Shown here: in pieces, positions 1 to 7,976 of the stretch
Numbering within the stretch: position 1 is the stretch's first letter
How the letters are laid out: each line of letters starts with the position of its first letter
Source of the DNA: JBCBDX01 sp039822005
Lineage (GTDB): Bacteria; Pseudomonadota; Alphaproteobacteria; Rhizobiales; Rhizobiaceae
Assembly: GCA_039822005.1 (NCBI GenBank)
Contig: JBCBMZ010000001.1
Coordinates: forward strand, 186,001 to 250,000
Length of the DNA stretch: 64,000 nt
Reading direction: 5' to 3'
The notes under the pieces: model-generated
Told to the model about the DNA's origin: nothing
Databases searched by the model: none
The model's input: only the letters and a program-made list of their open reading frames with translations
Program-made: the position numbers and the translations under genes

Positions 1-100
1 AGGCAATAACAACCGCGCCGATCACCACCCAAAGGGTGAATTGGAGCGCTGACACACTCGCCATTCTTGGTGGAACATGCTGTGTGTGCACATCAGCCAT
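1..100 (-). CDS. Phosphonate-type ABC transporter permease (PhnE-like), truncated by window edge
   Basis: Only the first 33 codons are inside the window, read leftward from an ATG at 100-98. The visible N-terminus is a short polar leader followed by the start of a hydrophobic segment (LWVVIGAVVIA), as expected for the first membrane helix of a permease. The start overlaps the stop of the upstream ATPase gene by 8 bases, so the two are translationally coupled. Identity as a PhnE-type permease is inferred from position after a PhnD-like binding protein and a PhnC-like ATPase; the sequence shown is too short to prove it. Confidence 0.6.
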   Translation of the reverse strand, partial: MADVHTQHVPPRMASVSALQFTLWVVIGAVVIA

Positions 101-854
101 CAAATACCCCCGACAAATCCTTGGACTTCAAATCGTCGGTTGCCGCATCGATGAAGACGGCCCCATCCTTGAGGGCAATGAGACGGTCTGCGTAACTCAG
201 CGCGTGCTCCATGTCGTGGGAAGTGAAAATCAGCGTGATCCCGAAGTCCTTGGCCAGACGGGAAAACCGTTCCATCACATCGCGGCCTGACGAAGGATCG
301 AGGCTGGCCGCAGGTTCGTCAGCGATAAAAAGTTTTGGCTTTCGCACTAAAGCCCGGGCGATTGCGACGCGTTGGGATTGACCGCCGGACAGTTGATCAG
401 CTCTCGCCTGGGCCTTCTCAGTCAGGTTGACGGCGTCGAGGGCCTCCATTGCGGCCAAGCGCATGTCCTGCGATGCGGTCACTTGGGAGATGGCGCGCCA
501 ACCACCCGCCAAACCAAAAAATCCCTGTACGACATTTGAATGGGCGCTGAGCCTTTTGACCAATCCGTGTTGCTGGAAGACAAAGCCGATTTGCCTGCGG
601 ATGGCCTTGCGCTGTGCGCCCGTTGGTGCGCGTTCAAACTGCTCGCCCAAAATGTCCAGCTTGCCGCTGGATATATCGTGCAAGCCGATCAAGCACTTTA
701 ACAAAGTGGATTTACCGGCACCGTTTGAACCGATCAAAGCAATCGTTTCGCCGGTGTCAATTTTTAGGCTGATGTCCTTCAAGACCGGTGCCCCATTGCC
801 ATAGCGCTTGGCAAGGTTGGTGCAAGATACGGCGACCGCAGACCTGTTGGGCAT
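93..854 (-). CDS. Phosphonate/phosphite ABC transporter ATP-binding protein (PhnC-like)
   Basis: Cytoplasmic ATPase of 253 residues that should energise uptake of phosphonate, phosphite or phosphate esters. Walker A (GSNGAGKS), signature (LSGGQSQR) and Walker B (LFIADEP) are intact and in order, with an H-loop (TSHDMEHAL). I chose the ATG at 854 because the protein from there (MPNRSAVAV) matches the usual PhnC start; a longer frame to 917 would run across the stem-loop at 874-905. It lies between the binding-protein gene and a permease gene in one leftward operon. It is a second PhnC, distinct from the one at 9205. Substrate is not defined by the sequence. Confidence 0.85.
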   Translation of the reverse strand: MPNRSAVAVSCTNLAKRYGNGAPVLKDISLKIDTGETIALIGSNGAGKSTLLKCLIGLHDISSGKLDILGEQFERAPTGAQRKAIRRQIGFVFQQHGLVKRLSAHSNVVQGFFGLAGGWRAISQVTASQDMRLAAMEALDAVNLTEKAQARADQLSGGQSQRVAIARALVRKPKLFIADEPAASLDPSSGRDVMERFSRLAKDFGITLIFTSHDMEHALSYADRLIALKDGAVFIDAATDDLKSKDLSGVFDG

Positions 855-873
855 ATACAAACTCAAATAGGCT

Positions 874-905
874 AAAAAAATGCGCGGCAACCAGCGAGCC
901 GCGCA
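874..905 (-). terminator. Intra-operon stem-loop with U-tract after the binding-protein gene
   Basis: Read on the minus strand, TGCGCGGC and GCCGCGCA form an 8-bp GC-rich stem with a 9-base loop, followed directly by seven T residues (plus-strand A tract 874-880). This is the form of a Rho-independent terminator. It sits between the binding-protein gene and the ATPase gene of the same operon, so partial termination or 3'-end protection would give more binding protein than ATPase, as is common in ABC transporter operons. Confidence 0.8.
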
Positions 906-924
906 CTTTTGTTTCAAGTGTCAA

Positions 925-1782
925 TCAGTCGCCAACGAAAGAAGAGAAGCTGTCGACACCAATGGTGCGGTACATGGAACGCACATAGTCATAGTCGGCA
1001 TCGTTCACGGTTTCGATGAAGAACCCACCGCGATACTTCTGGTTGCCGTCGGCTGACAGAACAGCTTCCATCATCGCCGCGCCGTCTTCAACAAACGCAG
1101 ATTTGACTTTGGCGAAGACGTCAGCATCGACAGTCGCTGATGCAACGAGAATGTCGTTTGGAAGGTCAGGACCGCGCGCGATCACCTGAAAAGCAACTTC
1201 CGGGTAAGCTTCGCGGGCAGCACGAAGGTGGCCGAAGTTCATGCCGATTGCAGCGATGTCGCCGCGGATCAGTGCTTCGATGGCAACGTTGCGCCTGATG
1301 ATTTGGGCGTCATAGTCTTTGCCATATTCGAGGCCGAGATCGGCAAGTGCCTGTGCTGGCCCGAGCTGTTGTGATGTTGAGCCGACAGAGCCGTAAGTGA
1401 CGATCTTGCCCTTCAGGTCTTGTGCGGTCTTCACATCACCACCCGCGACAGTCACGATCTGACCGAAATAGTCCGGGCGCTGCCAAGCAACAACGATTTG
1501 CGCGTCAGTCAATTCTTTCATCACGACATATTCAGCCGGGCCGGTGAGAACGAAGTTGACCAGACCCGCGTTCATGGCCTCAACAGCCGCGGTGCGTGAG
1601 TTGACCGGGAACAGTTCGACATCAAGACCTGTTGAAGCTTCCAGTGCTGCTTCCACAGCGCCGAATTCTTGCTGAAGTTCTTCCAAACCCTCAACGTCGG
1701 TAACCGCCATGGTAACGTCAGCTGCTTGTGCGAAAACAGTAGTAGCTGCAAGCGCAACGCTTGCGAGCAAAGAACGAAACAT
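925..1782 (-). CDS. Phosphate/phosphite/phosphonate ABC transporter substrate-binding protein (PhnD-like)
   Basis: Periplasmic binding protein of 285 residues. It begins with a signal peptide (hydrophobic core SLLASVALAATTVFA, cleavage near AQA-AD) and continues as a PhnD-family fold (PF12974), with features such as the VNFVLTGPAEYVVM stretch and the GKIVTYGSVGSTSQQLGP ligand-loop region. The ATG at 1782 is preferred because GAGGGGG lies about 6 bases upstream; a GTG at 1788 is an alternative. It is the first gene of a leftward three-gene transporter operon. It is shorter than and clearly different from the PhnD at 10093, so the two transporters probably take different ligands. Confidence 0.85.
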   Translation of the reverse strand: MFRSLLASVALAATTVFAQAADVTMAVTDVEGLEELQQEFGAVEAALEASTGLDVELFPVNSRTAAVEAMNAGLVNFVLTGPAEYVVMKELTDAQIVVAWQRPDYFGQIVTVAGGDVKTAQDLKGKIVTYGSVGSTSQQLGPAQALADLGLEYGKDYDAQIIRRNVAIEALIRGDIAAIGMNFGHLRAAREAYPEVAFQVIARGPDLPNDILVASATVDADVFAKVKSAFVEDGAAMMEAVLSADGNQKYRGGFFIETVNDADYDYVRSMYRTIGVDSFSSFVGD

Positions 1783-1855
1783 ATCCACCCCCTCGGTGTG
1801 TGCTAAGATAACCGCAGCCCACTAGTTCGCCCATGAGACAGTCTTGTGAACGAGT

Positions 1856-1875
1856 GATGTCATCTGTGTGACATC
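1856..1875. promoter_or_regulatory. Inverted repeat / Pho-box-like site between divergent genes
   Basis: GATGTCA and TGACATC form perfect 7-bp arms around a 6-base spacer. The site also reads as two 7-mers 11 bases apart (ATGTCAT, GTGACAT) matching the Pho-box half-site CTGTCAT at 6/7 and 5/7 positions. It lies in the divergent region between the transporter operon and the methyltransferase gene, so either reading would make it a shared control site. Assignment to PhoB is inference. Confidence 0.4.
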
Positions 1876-1918
1876 TTGCACGGCTACCCGCGCCGCAAAA
1901 ATTCAAAGAGGGGTAGTC

Positions 1919-2590
1919 ATGAACACAACCGCAACAGCGCATCAGGCATGGGATCAAGCATGGCAGACAGATGCGGGGCGCGCGGGTTGGTTGCAGCCCG
2001 AACCTGACGTTATCGAGTTGGCTTCGAGCTTGCGTATGCAGGGCAAAAAGACCGCGTTGGATCTCGGTTGCGGTGTGGGACGTCATGCATTGGCCATGGC
2101 CGCTCTCGGATTTGAGACCACCGCTTTTGATGCAAGTTCCGCGGGTTTGGCTGAAGTGGACAAAGGCGCCGCTGCCCGTGCACTGAAGGTGCAAACGGCG
2201 CAAGGCGACATGTCCGCCCTACCGTTTGAAGATGGCGCGTTTGACTATGTCTTGTCGTTCAACGTCATTTATCATGGCGATGAAACCGTGCTGCGCAAGA
2301 CGATTGCGGAAATTAGCCGCGTGCTAAGACCGGGCGGCATCTATCAGGGTACCATGTTGTCAAAGCGCCGCTTTGACTATGGTGTTGGCAATGAAATATC
2401 GCGGAACACTTGGGTCCAACCGGATGGAATCGGCGACAAGAAACACCCGCACTATTTTTGTGATGGACGAGAGTGTCTGGAGCTCTTTGGTGATTTCGAA
2501 GTTTGGTCACTTAAGGATGTGGATCACAAATTTGATGACGAGGATAGAAAGGGCTCCTGGCACTGGCACCTCGTGGCACAGAAGAATTAG
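1919..2590 (+). CDS. Class I SAM-dependent methyltransferase
   Basis: Cytoplasmic enzyme of 223 residues with the Rossmann-type methyltransferase core: motif I ALDLGCGVGRHAL near residues 43-55, an acidic motif II region, the DMSALPFEDGAFDYVLSFNV stretch typical of motifs III-IV, and RVLRPGGIYQGT as motif VI. The ATG at 1919 has an AGAGGGG ribosome site 6 bases upstream and is preferred to an in-frame start at 1868. It is divergent from a phosphonate transporter and precedes phnF by 220 bases. The acceptor is not evident; a role in phosphonate metabolism is suggested only by location. Confidence 0.8.
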   Translation: MNTTATAHQAWDQAWQTDAGRAGWLQPEPDVIELASSLRMQGKKTALDLGCGVGRHALAMAALGFETTAFDASSAGLAEVDKGAAARALKVQTAQGDMSALPFEDGAFDYVLSFNVIYHGDETVLRKTIAEISRVLRPGGIYQGTMLSKRRFDYGVGNEISRNTWVQPDGIGDKKHPHYFCDGRECLELFGDFEVWSLKDVDHKFDDEDRKGSWHWHLVAQKN

Positions 2591-2743
2591 CCGCCACCTC
2601 CCAGCCTGCGTCATATGTTCGGAAAGACCGTAATAGCGCTGGCGCATTCTCTACCCAACTGTCCGGAACAGATGACGAAAATTTCAGCCTGAACGGATCG
2701 ATAAATGCTGGATCAGGCTCGGCGATCAGAAAAATCGTTGAAA

Positions 2744-2772
2744 CTGGTTATCATGTGTCACCTGATCGTCAT
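2744..2772 (+). promoter_or_regulatory. Pho-box-like direct repeats upstream of phnF
   Basis: Three 7-mers spaced exactly 11 bases apart start at 2744, 2755 and 2766: CTGGTTA, GTGTCAC, TCGTCAT. The last two match the PhoB half-site CTGTCAT/C well and the first only in CTG. The site ends 18 bases before the PhnF operator candidate, an arrangement repeated upstream of phnC. PhoB control of phn operons is well established; binding here is inferred from spacing and sequence. Confidence 0.5.
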
Positions 2773-2790
2773 GCATATGAACTATCCCAA

Positions 2791-2806
2791 ATTCATTCGA
2801 ATGATT
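2791..2806. promoter_or_regulatory. Candidate PhnF operator (ATTCATTCGAATGATT)
   Basis: A 16-bp element with a perfect 10-bp palindromic core (CATTCGAATG) ends 5 bases before the phnF start codon. A near-identical element, ATTCATTCGGATGAAT, lies 4 bases before the phnC start at 9205, and a related one lies upstream of the second phnM. Position over the translation start region fits autorepression by the GntR-family regulator encoded next to it. Confidence 0.65.
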
Positions 2807-2811
2807 TTGCC

Positions 2812-3537
2812 ATGAACAAAAAGACTTGGACAATGATCCGCGACACGCTTGCCAACGAGATTGCGGACGGAACTCTCAATCCCGGAGATCAATTGCCGAC
2901 AGAGCCAGAATTGGTGAGCCGTTTTGGCGCCGGACGTCACTCGGTGCGACGGGCGATCGACGCGTTGGCGAAGGAAGGTAAAGTCAGCGTCGAGCAAGGA
3001 CGCGGCACGTTTATCGATTCACCGCCGATGCTGACCTACGCCATCGGAAAACGTACTCGCTTGCGCAAAAATCTTTTACCGCATGGATATGAGGTCACCG
3101 GTGATTTGTTGGGTGCAGAACAGAGCGTCGCCAGCAAACGCGTCTCAGATGCGCTGCGATTGCCTGAAGGTGCCAAAATCATTGAAAGCCGCCGGATCAC
3201 TTTCGCTGATGGCGTGCCGATTGCGTTCGGTTCCGTATTCCATGATGCAATCCGTTTCCGCGATATCGTTGAGCGTCGCGATCTGTTGGGGTCAACCACG
3301 CAGACTTACAAGTCGTACGGGATTGACGACTACGTGCGCGGCGAAACGAGCATGTATGCCCGCCCCGCCAAACCATTTGAAGCAGAGACACTGCGCCAGC
3401 ATGCAGACATACCGGTCATGATTGTACAGGCGATCGACACGGAACTGGACGGCTCGCCACTGAGTTTTTCCAGGGTGATTTGGGCCGCAGGCCGTGTCCG
3501 CTTCACAATGTCGGAGGGGAAAGAAGACAATGGCTGA
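2812..3537 (+). CDS. phnF: GntR-family regulator of phosphonate metabolism PhnF
   Basis: Transcription regulator of 241 residues. An N-terminal winged helix (residues 1-70, with the GntR-typical DQLPTEPELVSRFG stretch and HSVRRAIDALAKEGKVSVEQGRGTF wing) is followed by a UTRA/HutC-type effector domain, as in PhnF. ATG at 2812 gives a standard GntR start; the GTG at 2755 lies inside the Pho-box-like repeats. The stop overlaps the phnG start by 8 bases, so the regulator is co-translated with the C-P lyase genes. It most likely represses the operon and is relieved by a phosphonate or an intermediate (family knowledge). Confidence 0.92.
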   Translation: MNKKTWTMIRDTLANEIADGTLNPGDQLPTEPELVSRFGAGRHSVRRAIDALAKEGKVSVEQGRGTFIDSPPMLTYAIGKRTRLRKNLLPHGYEVTGDLLGAEQSVASKRVSDALRLPEGAKIIESRRITFADGVPIAFGSVFHDAIRFRDIVERRDLLGSTTQTYKSYGIDDYVRGETSMYARPAKPFEAETLRQHADIPVMIVQAIDTELDGSPLSFSRVIWAAGRVRFTMSEGKEDNG

Positions 3538-3946
3538 GACCGACGCTCAACTGGATGTTTTGGCAAAAGCAGATGCCGAGCGTTTGAAGAAGTTTGCCGC
3601 AAGGTTGGTTGAAGCCTTTGGCGAGATTGAGGTCCTGCATAGCCGCACGGGTCTCGTCATGGTGCCGATGCGGGACACAGCACAAGGCACGAATTTTCAC
3701 CTTGGAGAAGTGCTTGTGAGCGAGGCGCATATTCAGAGCGCCGACGCGCAAGGTTACGGTATGCGGCGCGGGCACGACTTGGAGGCATCCATGGCGATGG
3801 CGCTGGTCGATTTGGCGCTCCAGCGCGACATCAACACGGCTGCTTGTCATGAATTTCTGGATGCCGAATCTGTTGCGCTGGCGTCTGCGGACAAACAAAC
3901 ACTGCAGCGCGTGGAAGCCACCCGCGTTGACATGGAGACATTCTAA
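3530..3946 (+). CDS. phnG: C-P lyase core subunit PhnG
   Basis: PhnG, 138 residues, is one of the four subunits of the PhnGHIJ core complex; with PhnI, PhnH and PhnL it transfers the ribose triphosphate part of ATP to the phosphonate. The RTGLVMVPMRD stretch, the LGEVLVSEA strand and the helical ALVDLALQ region match the PhnG pattern. GGAGGGGAAAG lies upstream of the ATG at 3530. The gene overlaps phnF at its start and shares a TAATG junction with phnH. Confidence 0.88.
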   Translation: MAETDAQLDVLAKADAERLKKFAARLVEAFGEIEVLHSRTGLVMVPMRDTAQGTNFHLGEVLVSEAHIQSADAQGYGMRRGHDLEASMAMALVDLALQRDINTAACHEFLDAESVALASADKQTLQRVEATRVDMETF

Positions 3947-4482
3947 TGAATGCACTGCCCATGCCATCTGCCGAAGAGCGTCGCGCCAACTGCGCTTTTG
4001 ACGCGCTGCTTTGGAGCCTTAGCCGACCGGGACTAAAACGTACGTTACCGGGCGAAGGTGAAGCGCTGGTTGTTGAAGCCTTGATCGACCGTGAATGTGC
4101 CGTTTTCTGCGCTGACACGTTGCTGATACCGGCCATTTTTCGCACTGGTGCGCACGTTGCCGAACTGCACCAAGCCGATCATGCATTCTTGGGCGCTCTG
4201 GAAAATACCGAGCCGCTACGGGCTGTGAGCCAGGGTTCCGACCTTTATCCCGATGACGGGGCGACCGTAATTGTTCGCGCCAGATTCGGCGCCGGGGAGC
4301 GGCTGCGGTTTTCAGGTCCGGGCGTTGACGGTTTTGAGGAGCTGGCTGTTTCCGGTTTGCCTCAAGGTTTCTGGCAAGTCCGTGCGCAGACCATGCGATA
4401 CCCGATGGGTTTTGACTTGTTTTTGCTCGATGGGGCGGACGTCATTGGCGTGCCCCGATCCACTACAGTCGAGGTGCCATAA
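3946..4482 (+). CDS. phnH: C-P lyase core subunit PhnH
   Basis: PhnH, 178 residues, a cytoplasmic subunit of the C-P lyase core complex with a PLP-transferase-like fold but no cofactor lysine in known members. The N-terminal RRANCAFDALLWSLSRPG stretch, DDGATVIVRARF and the C-terminal YPMGFDLFLLDG stretch are typical of PhnH. The start overlaps the phnG stop by one base (TAATG) and the stop overlaps the phnI start in the same way, so these subunits are translated in step. Confidence 0.9.
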   Translation: MNALPMPSAEERRANCAFDALLWSLSRPGLKRTLPGEGEALVVEALIDRECAVFCADTLLIPAIFRTGAHVAELHQADHAFLGALENTEPLRAVSQGSDLYPDDGATVIVRARFGAGERLRFSGPGVDGFEELAVSGLPQGFWQVRAQTMRYPMGFDLFLLDGADVIGVPRSTTVEVP

Positions 4483-5540
4483 TGGCTTATGTCGCAACGC
4501 GCGGGGGTGAACGCGCCATTGAACAATCTGAACGCCTGTTTCGCGAGGAAATGGGCTCGATTGACCAAGAGCGCATTGAAACGCTGAAGAAGAGCCTTCC
4601 TTACCTGATTGACAGGGTGATGGGCGAAGCGTCCCTCTATGATGAAGACTTGGCGGCTTTGGCGCTGGCGCAAACCGGTGGCGAGATGTTCGAGGCCGTC
4701 TTGTTGCTGCGCGCCTGGCGCACGACCCAGCCCCGCATCGCTGTCTCCAAGCCGGTCGAACAAGATGATCTGTTTACGCATCGGCGCATTTCTGCGGCGT
4801 TCAAAGACATTCCGGGGGGGCAAGTGCTCGGACCAACTCTCGACTATGCGCACCGAATCTTGGCGACCGAAGTGTTGAAGGGTGAGACCTTCGAGCCGAC
4901 GCCAGTTGATGCTGCTGCCAGACCAGCACCTGCTTTCCAGCCATCGGTAAGTGCTTGGCAGGCTGAAAATGATCTGGTCGATCTGCCCAAACCGGACAAG
5001 ACCGAAGGCAATGACATTCCCGACCTGACGCGCGAGCCGCTGCTTTTCCCGTCAAAGCGTGCCCATACATTGCAGAGCTTGGCGCGGGCAGAAACCGGTG
5101 GCGCGCTGGCACTCGGCTATTCAGCGATGCGCGGCTATGGTTCTGCACACCCGACCGTTAATGAAGTAAGGTTGGCGGAAGCCGAAATCGTGGTTTCGCA
5201 TCCCGACGGCAGAGCATTTTCAGCCGGTCGCGTGAAGGTCAGCCAAGCTGAAGTGGTCGACAAAAAGGGCGAGAAATTGAGCCTCGGTTACTCGGCTACG
5301 TTCGGCTGGAACGAAGTCAAGGTGATTGCATCAGCGACGCTCGATTTGAACAGCCCGGGCGCTGAAAAAGGATCGGCGACAGAAGAAGAATTCTTCCTCT
5401 ACCATACCGAAGGTGTGGAGAGTTCTGGCTTCTGCATCCACTTCAAGCTGCCGCATTATGTGACGTTCCAATCCTCATTGGACGCGATGCGTGATGCCAA
5501 GTCCAAAAAAGCGGCCCAAAAGATGGAGCCGGCGGAATGA
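4482..5540 (+). CDS. phnI: C-P lyase core subunit PhnI
   Basis: PhnI, 352 residues, the nucleosidase-type subunit of the C-P lyase complex that releases adenine and helps form ribose-1-phosphonate triphosphate. Family stretches are clear: MAYVATRGGERAIEQSE at the start, AAFKDIPGGQVLGPTLDYAH near 107-126, GYSAMRGYGSAHPTVNEVR, and the C-terminal HFKLPHYVTFQ, whose two histidines correspond to the metal-binding pair at the PhnI-PhnJ interface. One-base overlap with phnH and an ATGA overlap with phnJ. Confidence 0.93.
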   Translation: MAYVATRGGERAIEQSERLFREEMGSIDQERIETLKKSLPYLIDRVMGEASLYDEDLAALALAQTGGEMFEAVLLLRAWRTTQPRIAVSKPVEQDDLFTHRRISAAFKDIPGGQVLGPTLDYAHRILATEVLKGETFEPTPVDAAARPAPAFQPSVSAWQAENDLVDLPKPDKTEGNDIPDLTREPLLFPSKRAHTLQSLARAETGGALALGYSAMRGYGSAHPTVNEVRLAEAEIVVSHPDGRAFSAGRVKVSQAEVVDKKGEKLSLGYSATFGWNEVKVIASATLDLNSPGAEKGSATEEEFFLYHTEGVESSGFCIHFKLPHYVTFQSSLDAMRDAKSKKAAQKMEPAE

Positions 5541-6451
5541 GCCTTACTTCACTGACCAAGCCTTGGGAAGCAATGAGCTACGGCTTCTTGGACGCCTCGG
5601 CCAAACGCGAGCTGCGCCGAAAAATGCTCAAGGCTGTCGCCGTGCCCGGATGCCAGATGCCCTATGCAAGCCGCGAAGTGCCGATGGCGCGCGGCTGGGG
5701 AACAGGCGGCTTGCAGGTCTCGCTCACATTGGTCAACCCGAAGACGCGGGTCAAAGTGATTGACCAGGGTGCAGATGACAGTGTCAACGCAGCTTCCATC
5801 CGCCGTTTTATCGCACGGGTGGCAGGTGCGCCGACGACCATGGACACTTTGGAAGCTGATCTCATTCAGTCACGGCACCGCATACCCGAAGAGATCATGC
5901 GCGAGGATCAGGTGCTGGTGCTCCAGGTGCCAAACCCGGAACCGTTGCGCCCGGTCCAACCCAACATGTCGATCGCGCGCCAGATGCACGCCGATGCCGA
6001 TTATGGTCGGATGTGGCTGCAGCTTTACGAGCAAATCGTGCGCTCCGGTCGAGTGATGCAGGGGGCCTCTTATCCCTCACTGGTCCATGGACGCCATGTG
6101 ATGACCCCGTCACCAATTCCAAGATGGGATGTGCCTAAGCTACATATGGCAAGACATTTGACCATTTTGTCGGCCGGTCGCGAGAAACGTATTTTTGCCG
6201 TGCCACCCTACACAAAGGTCGAGCCGCTGGTGTTCAGCGACGTGCCCTACAAGGTGGAAGAACATGCGCATCTGACCTGCACACGATCCGGGACGCGCGG
6301 CTTTTTCATGAATGAAATTCCGCAAGATGACGGCTCCTCGGCATTTGAAGTTTCCGACAGCGAGTGGGGCGTGAAAACGATCCGGAAAACTGATAGTGAA
6401 GAGGTCACCCTGGGCGAAACCTGGTACCAGGATGGAAAGATGCCGTCATGA
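5537..6451 (+). CDS. phnJ: PhnJ-like C-P lyase subunit lacking most radical-SAM cysteines
   Basis: A 304-residue protein that aligns with PhnJ over its whole length: conserved KVIDQGADDSVNAASIRRF, RHRIPEE, QVPNPEPLRPVQP, SPIPRWDVPKL and AGREKRIFAVPPYTKVEPL. The glycine thought to carry the glycyl radical (Gly32 in E. coli) is kept as Gly38. The C-terminal iron-sulfur motif is not: only Cys248 remains; the second cysteine is Ser251, the third aligns with Val272 (one-residue gap), and the catalytic cysteine aligns with Gly278. There is no frameshift and all neighbouring genes are intact. Either the chemistry differs or the complex is inactive in C-P cleavage. The E. coli residues are from memory of the family. 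Confidence 0.85.
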   Translation: MSLTSLTKPWEAMSYGFLDASAKRELRRKMLKAVAVPGCQMPYASREVPMARGWGTGGLQVSLTLVNPKTRVKVIDQGADDSVNAASIRRFIARVAGAPTTMDTLEADLIQSRHRIPEEIMREDQVLVLQVPNPEPLRPVQPNMSIARQMHADADYGRMWLQLYEQIVRSGRVMQGASYPSLVHGRHVMTPSPIPRWDVPKLHMARHLTILSAGREKRIFAVPPYTKVEPLVFSDVPYKVEEHAHLTCTRSGTRGFFMNEIPQDDGSSAFEVSDSEWGVKTIRKTDSEEVTLGETWYQDGKMPS

Positions 6452-7260
6452 CGCTTTCCCAAGCCATCCCCACGTTGGATCAGCCGCGGCTTGTCACCAT
6501 CGATCCGTTGTTGAAGATTGAAGACGTTTCCAAGTCATACGGGCCGGTTGAGGCGCTGAAGAATGTATCGGCGGTCGCCTATCCCGGAGAAGTGCTAGGC
6601 ATTGTTGGCGAAAGCGGCTCGGGCAAATCGACCCTGTTGCGCATGATGAATTTGGAAGAAACGCCCGACGCCGGCCGCTATTCGCTCAATCTGCCAGACG
6701 TCGACGGCAATCTGTTTGACTTGGATCGCTTTGCCCGTCGCATGCTCTGTGCGACGCGTATTGGTATCGTCTACCAAAACCCGCATCTTGGTTTGCTGAT
6801 GAAGCATTCCAGTTCCGGCAATGTAGCGGAGCGTTTGTTGGTCGCCGGTGAGCGTAGTTTCCAGGTGTTGCGCGAAAAAGCCACTGATGCGTTGGAAGCG
6901 TCCGAGTTTCCACTGGAGCGCCTCGACGCACCGCCCGTTGAACTGTCCGGTGGCATGCAGCAGCGGGTGCAATTAGCCAAGGCCATCGCGCTCGAGCCAG
7001 CCCTCCTGTTATTGGATGAACCCACAACCGGGCTTGATGTATCGGTTCAGGCGCTTGTTCTCGATACGCTTAAACGCCTCCAAAACGAGCGCAACATCAC
7101 CATGGTGATCGTCAGCCATGACCTTGGCGTCATCCGCACGTTAGCTGACCGCGTTATGGTGATGCGGCGCGGCGAGGTTGTGGAAGCCGGGCTTGCTGAC
7201 CAGATATTCCAAGACCCGCAACATGCCTACACGCAGCAATTGGTGCACGCCAAGCTATGA
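6448..7260 (+). CDS. phnK: C-P lyase complex ABC-type ATPase PhnK
   Basis: PhnK, 270 residues, an ABC-type ATPase that docks on the PhnGHIJ core rather than on a membrane permease. Walker A (GESGSGKS), signature (LSGGMQQR), Walker B (LLLLDEP) and an H-loop (VSHDLGV) are intact. An N-terminal extension of about 25 residues precedes the ATPase core. ATGA overlap with phnJ and with phnL. Its nucleotide-binding motifs are complete even though the PhnJ partner is degenerate. Confidence 0.9.
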   Translation: MTLSQAIPTLDQPRLVTIDPLLKIEDVSKSYGPVEALKNVSAVAYPGEVLGIVGESGSGKSTLLRMMNLEETPDAGRYSLNLPDVDGNLFDLDRFARRMLCATRIGIVYQNPHLGLLMKHSSSGNVAERLLVAGERSFQVLREKATDALEASEFPLERLDAPPVELSGGMQQRVQLAKAIALEPALLLLDEPTTGLDVSVQALVLDTLKRLQNERNITMVIVSHDLGVIRTLADRVMVMRRGEVVEAGLADQIFQDPQHAYTQQLVHAKL

Positions 7261-7976
7261 CACCTGTTCTTGAAATTGAGGGCCTCTCAAAGGGGTTCAA
7301 CCTCCACCATCTGGGCGAAGAAATTGCTGCCTTCGACGATATTTCGTTCTCGGTCGATGCGGGCGAATTTGTGCTTTTGAAAGGTGCCAATGGCGCGGGT
7401 AAGTCAACGCTACTGCGCACGCTCTATCGCAGCTACCTGCCGCAAAGTGGCTCGATCCGGTTTCAATCCTCGCACGGATCGGTCGACTTGGCGCGTGCCG
7501 CCGACATCGACATCGCTTACTTGCGCAAAACGGAAATCGGCTTTGTGACCCAGTTCCTGCAAAGTCGCCCGCGAGTGAGCGCAGAAGCGATTGTGGCAGA
7601 GCCGCTTCGCTTGGCAGGCGCGGGTGCGGACGAAGCTTTGGAAGAAGCGCGGGCGGCGCTGGGAAGCTTTGGTGTGAAGGAAAAACTGTGGCGCGCCTAT
7701 CCGACAACTTTCTCGGGCGGTGAGCAGCAAAAGGTGAATCTGGCCCGTGCGCTCATCCTGCCGCAAAAACTGCTTCTGCTCGACGAACCGACGGCATCGC
7801 TCGACGCATCTGCCCGCGCGGCGCTGGTCAAGCGGCTTTCCGAACTCAAAGCCGACGGCGCCGCCATGATCGGGGTCTTTCACCACCCCGACGATGTCGA
7901 GCACCTTATCGATCGCATTGTCGATCTGACCCCAGATATCCAATTGGAAGAGGATCGCCTTGATGCGCCTGCATAA
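7257..7976 (+). CDS. phnL: C-P lyase complex ABC-type ATPase PhnL
   Basis: PhnL, 239 residues, the second ABC-type ATPase of the pathway, needed with PhnGHI for the first nucleotide-transfer step. Walker A (GANGAGKS), an FSGGEQQKVNLARA signature and Walker B (LLLLDEP) are present; IDIAYLRKTEIGFVTQFL is a family stretch. Overlaps phnK by 4 bases and phnM by 14 bases. Confidence 0.9.
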   Translation: MTPVLEIEGLSKGFNLHHLGEEIAAFDDISFSVDAGEFVLLKGANGAGKSTLLRTLYRSYLPQSGSIRFQSSHGSVDLARAADIDIAYLRKTEIGFVTQFLQSRPRVSAEAIVAEPLRLAGAGADEALEEARAALGSFGVKEKLWRAYPTTFSGGEQQKVNLARALILPQKLLLLDEPTASLDASARAALVKRLSELKADGAAMIGVFHHPDDVEHLIDRIVDLTPDIQLEEDRLDAPA

